A DNA stretch of 6,642 bases from Bifidobacteriaceae bacterium (GTDB taxonomy: Bacteria; Actinomycetota; Actinomycetes; Actinomycetales; WQXJ01): NCBI GenBank assembly GCA_031261885.1, contig JAISIU010000125.1, forward strand, positions 1-6,642. Reading direction: 5' to 3'. Every line of letters begins with the position of its first letter. The first letter of the stretch is position 1. The translations under genes and the position numbers were made by a program. The notes beneath the pieces are model-generated. The model had not been told where the DNA came from and made no database searches. It saw nothing but the letters and a program-made list of their open reading frames with translations. Shown piece by piece: positions 4,998-6,642 of this stretch.

Positions 4998-6642
4998 GCC
5001 TCACCGGACTCATCGACCTCTTGGCCGGGGACGCGGGTTTCGCCGAGGCGCGCGACCGCGCCTGGGCGGCTGGCGGTCCGGCCCACACCGACGAGCGGGT
5101 CGCCGTGCTCGCGCCCGAGGGCGCGCTCGTGCCGCTCGCGGCCGCGATCGCCGAACGCCGGCCCACCGTGATCGTCACGGCCACGGGCCGGGCGGCCGAG
5201 ACGGCCGCCGATGGGCTCGCGGCCTACCTCGGGCCCGAGCTCGTGGCCACGTTGCCGAGCTGGGAGACACTGCCGCATGAGCGCATGTCGCCGCGTTCGG
5301 ACACGCTGGCGCACCGCATCGCGGTGTTCCGCCGGCTGGCCCATCCCGAATCCGACGGCCCGCACGGCCCGATCCGCGCGCTGACGGTCCCGGTGCGCTC
5401 GCTGATCCAGCCCGTCGTGGCCGGGCTCGGCGAGATCGCGCCGATCCGGCTCGCGCCCGGCGACAGGGTGGACCTCGAGGAGCTGGCCCAGCGCCTCGTC
5501 GAGTTCGCCTACACGCGCACCGACATGGTGGAACGCCGCGGCGAGTTCGCGGTGCGCGGCGGGATCGTCGACGTCTTCCCGCCCACCGAACACCACCCGC
5601 TGCGCGTCGACCTGTTCGGCGACGAGGTCGACGAGATCCGGTACTTCTCGGTCGCGGACCAGCGCTCCGATGAGGAGGCGGCCAGCGGCCTGTGGGCCCC
5701 GCCGTGCCGCGAGCTGCTGCTGACGGACCGCGTCCGCGAGCGGGCCGCCCAGCTGGCCGAGACCATGCCGGGCGAGCGGGAGCTCATGGACAAGCTGGCC
5801 CAGGGCATCGCGGTCGAGGGCATGGAGGCTTTCACGCCGGTCCTGGCGGACCGGCTCTGCCCGCTGACGGACCTGCTGCCGGCCGGCGCCGTGCTGCTGC
5901 TGGCGGATCCCGAGAAACTGCGCCGCCGCGCCCAGGACCTCAGGTCCACGGCGCAGGAGTTCCTCGAGGCGGCCTGGTCCGGCGCGGCCCACGGCGGCGC
6001 CGCGCCCGTCGACCTCGGCGCCGGCTCCTACATGCCGCTGCCCCAGGTGAGGGCCGCCGCCCTGGCCCGCGGGCACGTCTGGTGGACGGCCGGCGCCTTC
6101 GGCGTCACGCCCGCCTCGGGGGAGGACGGCACGCCCGAGGGCGGTCCGGACCCCGCGCCCGCCGAAGCCTCGACCACCGATCCCGGGACTGACCCGGCTG
6201 GTCCCGCCCACGGTGAGGCTCCGGCATCGGCCGCCCAAACCGACCCGGACGAGCCCGGCCCAGACGTCTCCGTCATCGAACTCGGAATGCGCGCCGGCGA
6301 ACTGTTCGGCGGCGACGTCCGTGCCGCCATCGGACACATCCGCGACCGCGCCCAGAGCGGGTGGCGCGTCATCGTGCTGACGGAGGGCAACGGCCCGGCC
6401 AAGCGGCTCGCCGAACAGCTCGGCGAGCGCGACATCCCGGCCCGCCTCGATTCCGACGTGCGCGAGGCCGCCCAGGTGACGCCCGGCGTCGTCCACGTCA
6501 CGGTCGGCCCCGGCCACGGCCTCGTCGCGGAGGCGCTGAAGCTGCAGATCCTCACGCAGGCGGAGCTGACCGGCCGGTCCGGCGCCTCGACCAAGGACAT
6601 GCGGCGCATGCCTCGCAAGCGCAAGAACGCCGTCGACCCGCT
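4994..6642 (+). CDS. mfd: Transcription-repair coupling factor Mfd, N-terminal part (cut by window end)
   Basis: Mfd recognises RNA polymerase stalled at lesions, displaces it using an ATP-driven translocase and recruits UvrA for nucleotide excision repair. The frame is open from the ATG at 4994 to the window end, giving 549 codons of a protein that is usually near 1200 residues. The UvrB-like N-terminal module shows LPSWETLPHERMSP (87-100), RTDMVERRGEFAVRGG followed by IVDVFP (175-196), part of the UvrA-contact region, and FSVADQRS (218-225). Domain 3 follows, and the visible end KRKNAVDPL (541-549) lies just before the expected RNA-polymerase-interacting domain. The helicase motifs are outside the window. 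A Pro/Ala/Asp/Glu/Thr-rich stretch of about 50 residues (374-424) interrupts the region before domain 3. It stays in frame and is probably a flexible linker. The start overlaps the pth stop by 4 bp. Confidence 0.95.
   Translation, partial: MSLTGLIDLLAGDAGFAEARDRAWAAGGPAHTDERVAVLAPEGALVPLAAAIAERRPTVIVTATGRAAETAADGLAAYLGPELVATLPSWETLPHERMSPRSDTLAHRIAVFRRLAHPESDGPHGPIRALTVPVRSLIQPVVAGLGEIAPIRLAPGDRVDLEELAQRLVEFAYTRTDMVERRGEFAVRGGIVDVFPPTEHHPLRVDLFGDEVDEIRYFSVADQRSDEEAASGLWAPPCRELLLTDRVRERAAQLAETMPGERELMDKLAQGIAVEGMEAFTPVLADRLCPLTDLLPAGAVLLLADPEKLRRRAQDLRSTAQEFLEAAWSGAAHGGAAPVDLGAGSYMPLPQVRAAALARGHVWWTAGAFGVTPASGEDGTPEGGPDPAPAEASTTDPGTDPAGPAHGEAPASAAQTDPDEPGPDVSVIELGMRAGELFGGDVRAAIGHIRDRAQSGWRVIVLTEGNGPAKRLAEQLGERDIPARLDSDVREAAQVTPGVVHVTVGPGHGLVAEALKLQILTQAELTGRSGASTKDMRRMPRKRKNAVDP

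Noticed and set aside
4817..6517. Minus-strand ORF of 566 codons opposite pth/mfd
   Set aside because: It is antisense to an mfd frame with conserved motifs, and its composition is that of a shadow frame.

Overview
The window looks like a chromosomal core-gene segment from a high-GC actinobacterium (Actinomycetota). The grounds are the very high G+C with G/C-ending codons, GTG and TTG start codons, a tRNA-Gln without an encoded CCA, and the gene order tRNA-Gln - glmU - prs - rplY (ctc type) - pth - mfd, which is a recognised actinobacterial arrangement (for example in Mycobacterium). The genus cannot be read from the sequence alone.

Left edge (1-294): a minus-strand gene is cut by the window start. 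Only its first 23 or so codons are visible, and they resemble the N-terminus of DUF4143-type AAA ATPases. Directly upstream of it are three copies of a 15-bp AT-rich repeat at an exact 23-bp period (82-142). Next comes an 85-base imperfect palindrome (160-244) of unknown role. This is the only part of the window that looks accessory or undescribed.

tRNA and glmU leader (295-694): tRNA-Gln(UUG), a terminator-like hairpin with a T-tract, then a GC-rich palindrome cluster and a candidate -10 box ahead of a TTG-start glmU.

Core genes (695-6642): GlmU makes UDP-GlcNAc for cell-wall synthesis and Prs makes PRPP for nucleotides. They are separated by 95 bp and probably cotranscribed. Two tandem hairpins lie at the prs stop codon, and a good promoter (TTGGCC-17-TACACT) follows, so rplY-pth-mfd probably forms a second unit with a leader of about 155 nt. 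rplY and pth are directly abutted and pth and mfd overlap by 4 bp. L25 supports the ribosome, Pth recycles peptidyl-tRNA and Mfd couples transcription to DNA repair. Mfd is cut by the right edge just before its RNA-polymerase-interacting domain.

The five core proteins are ordinary family members with intact active-site motifs. The oddities are low-complexity additions: a GlmU tail, a Pth tail, a repeat-built acidic RplY tail and a linker inserted in Mfd. No complete novel system is visible.
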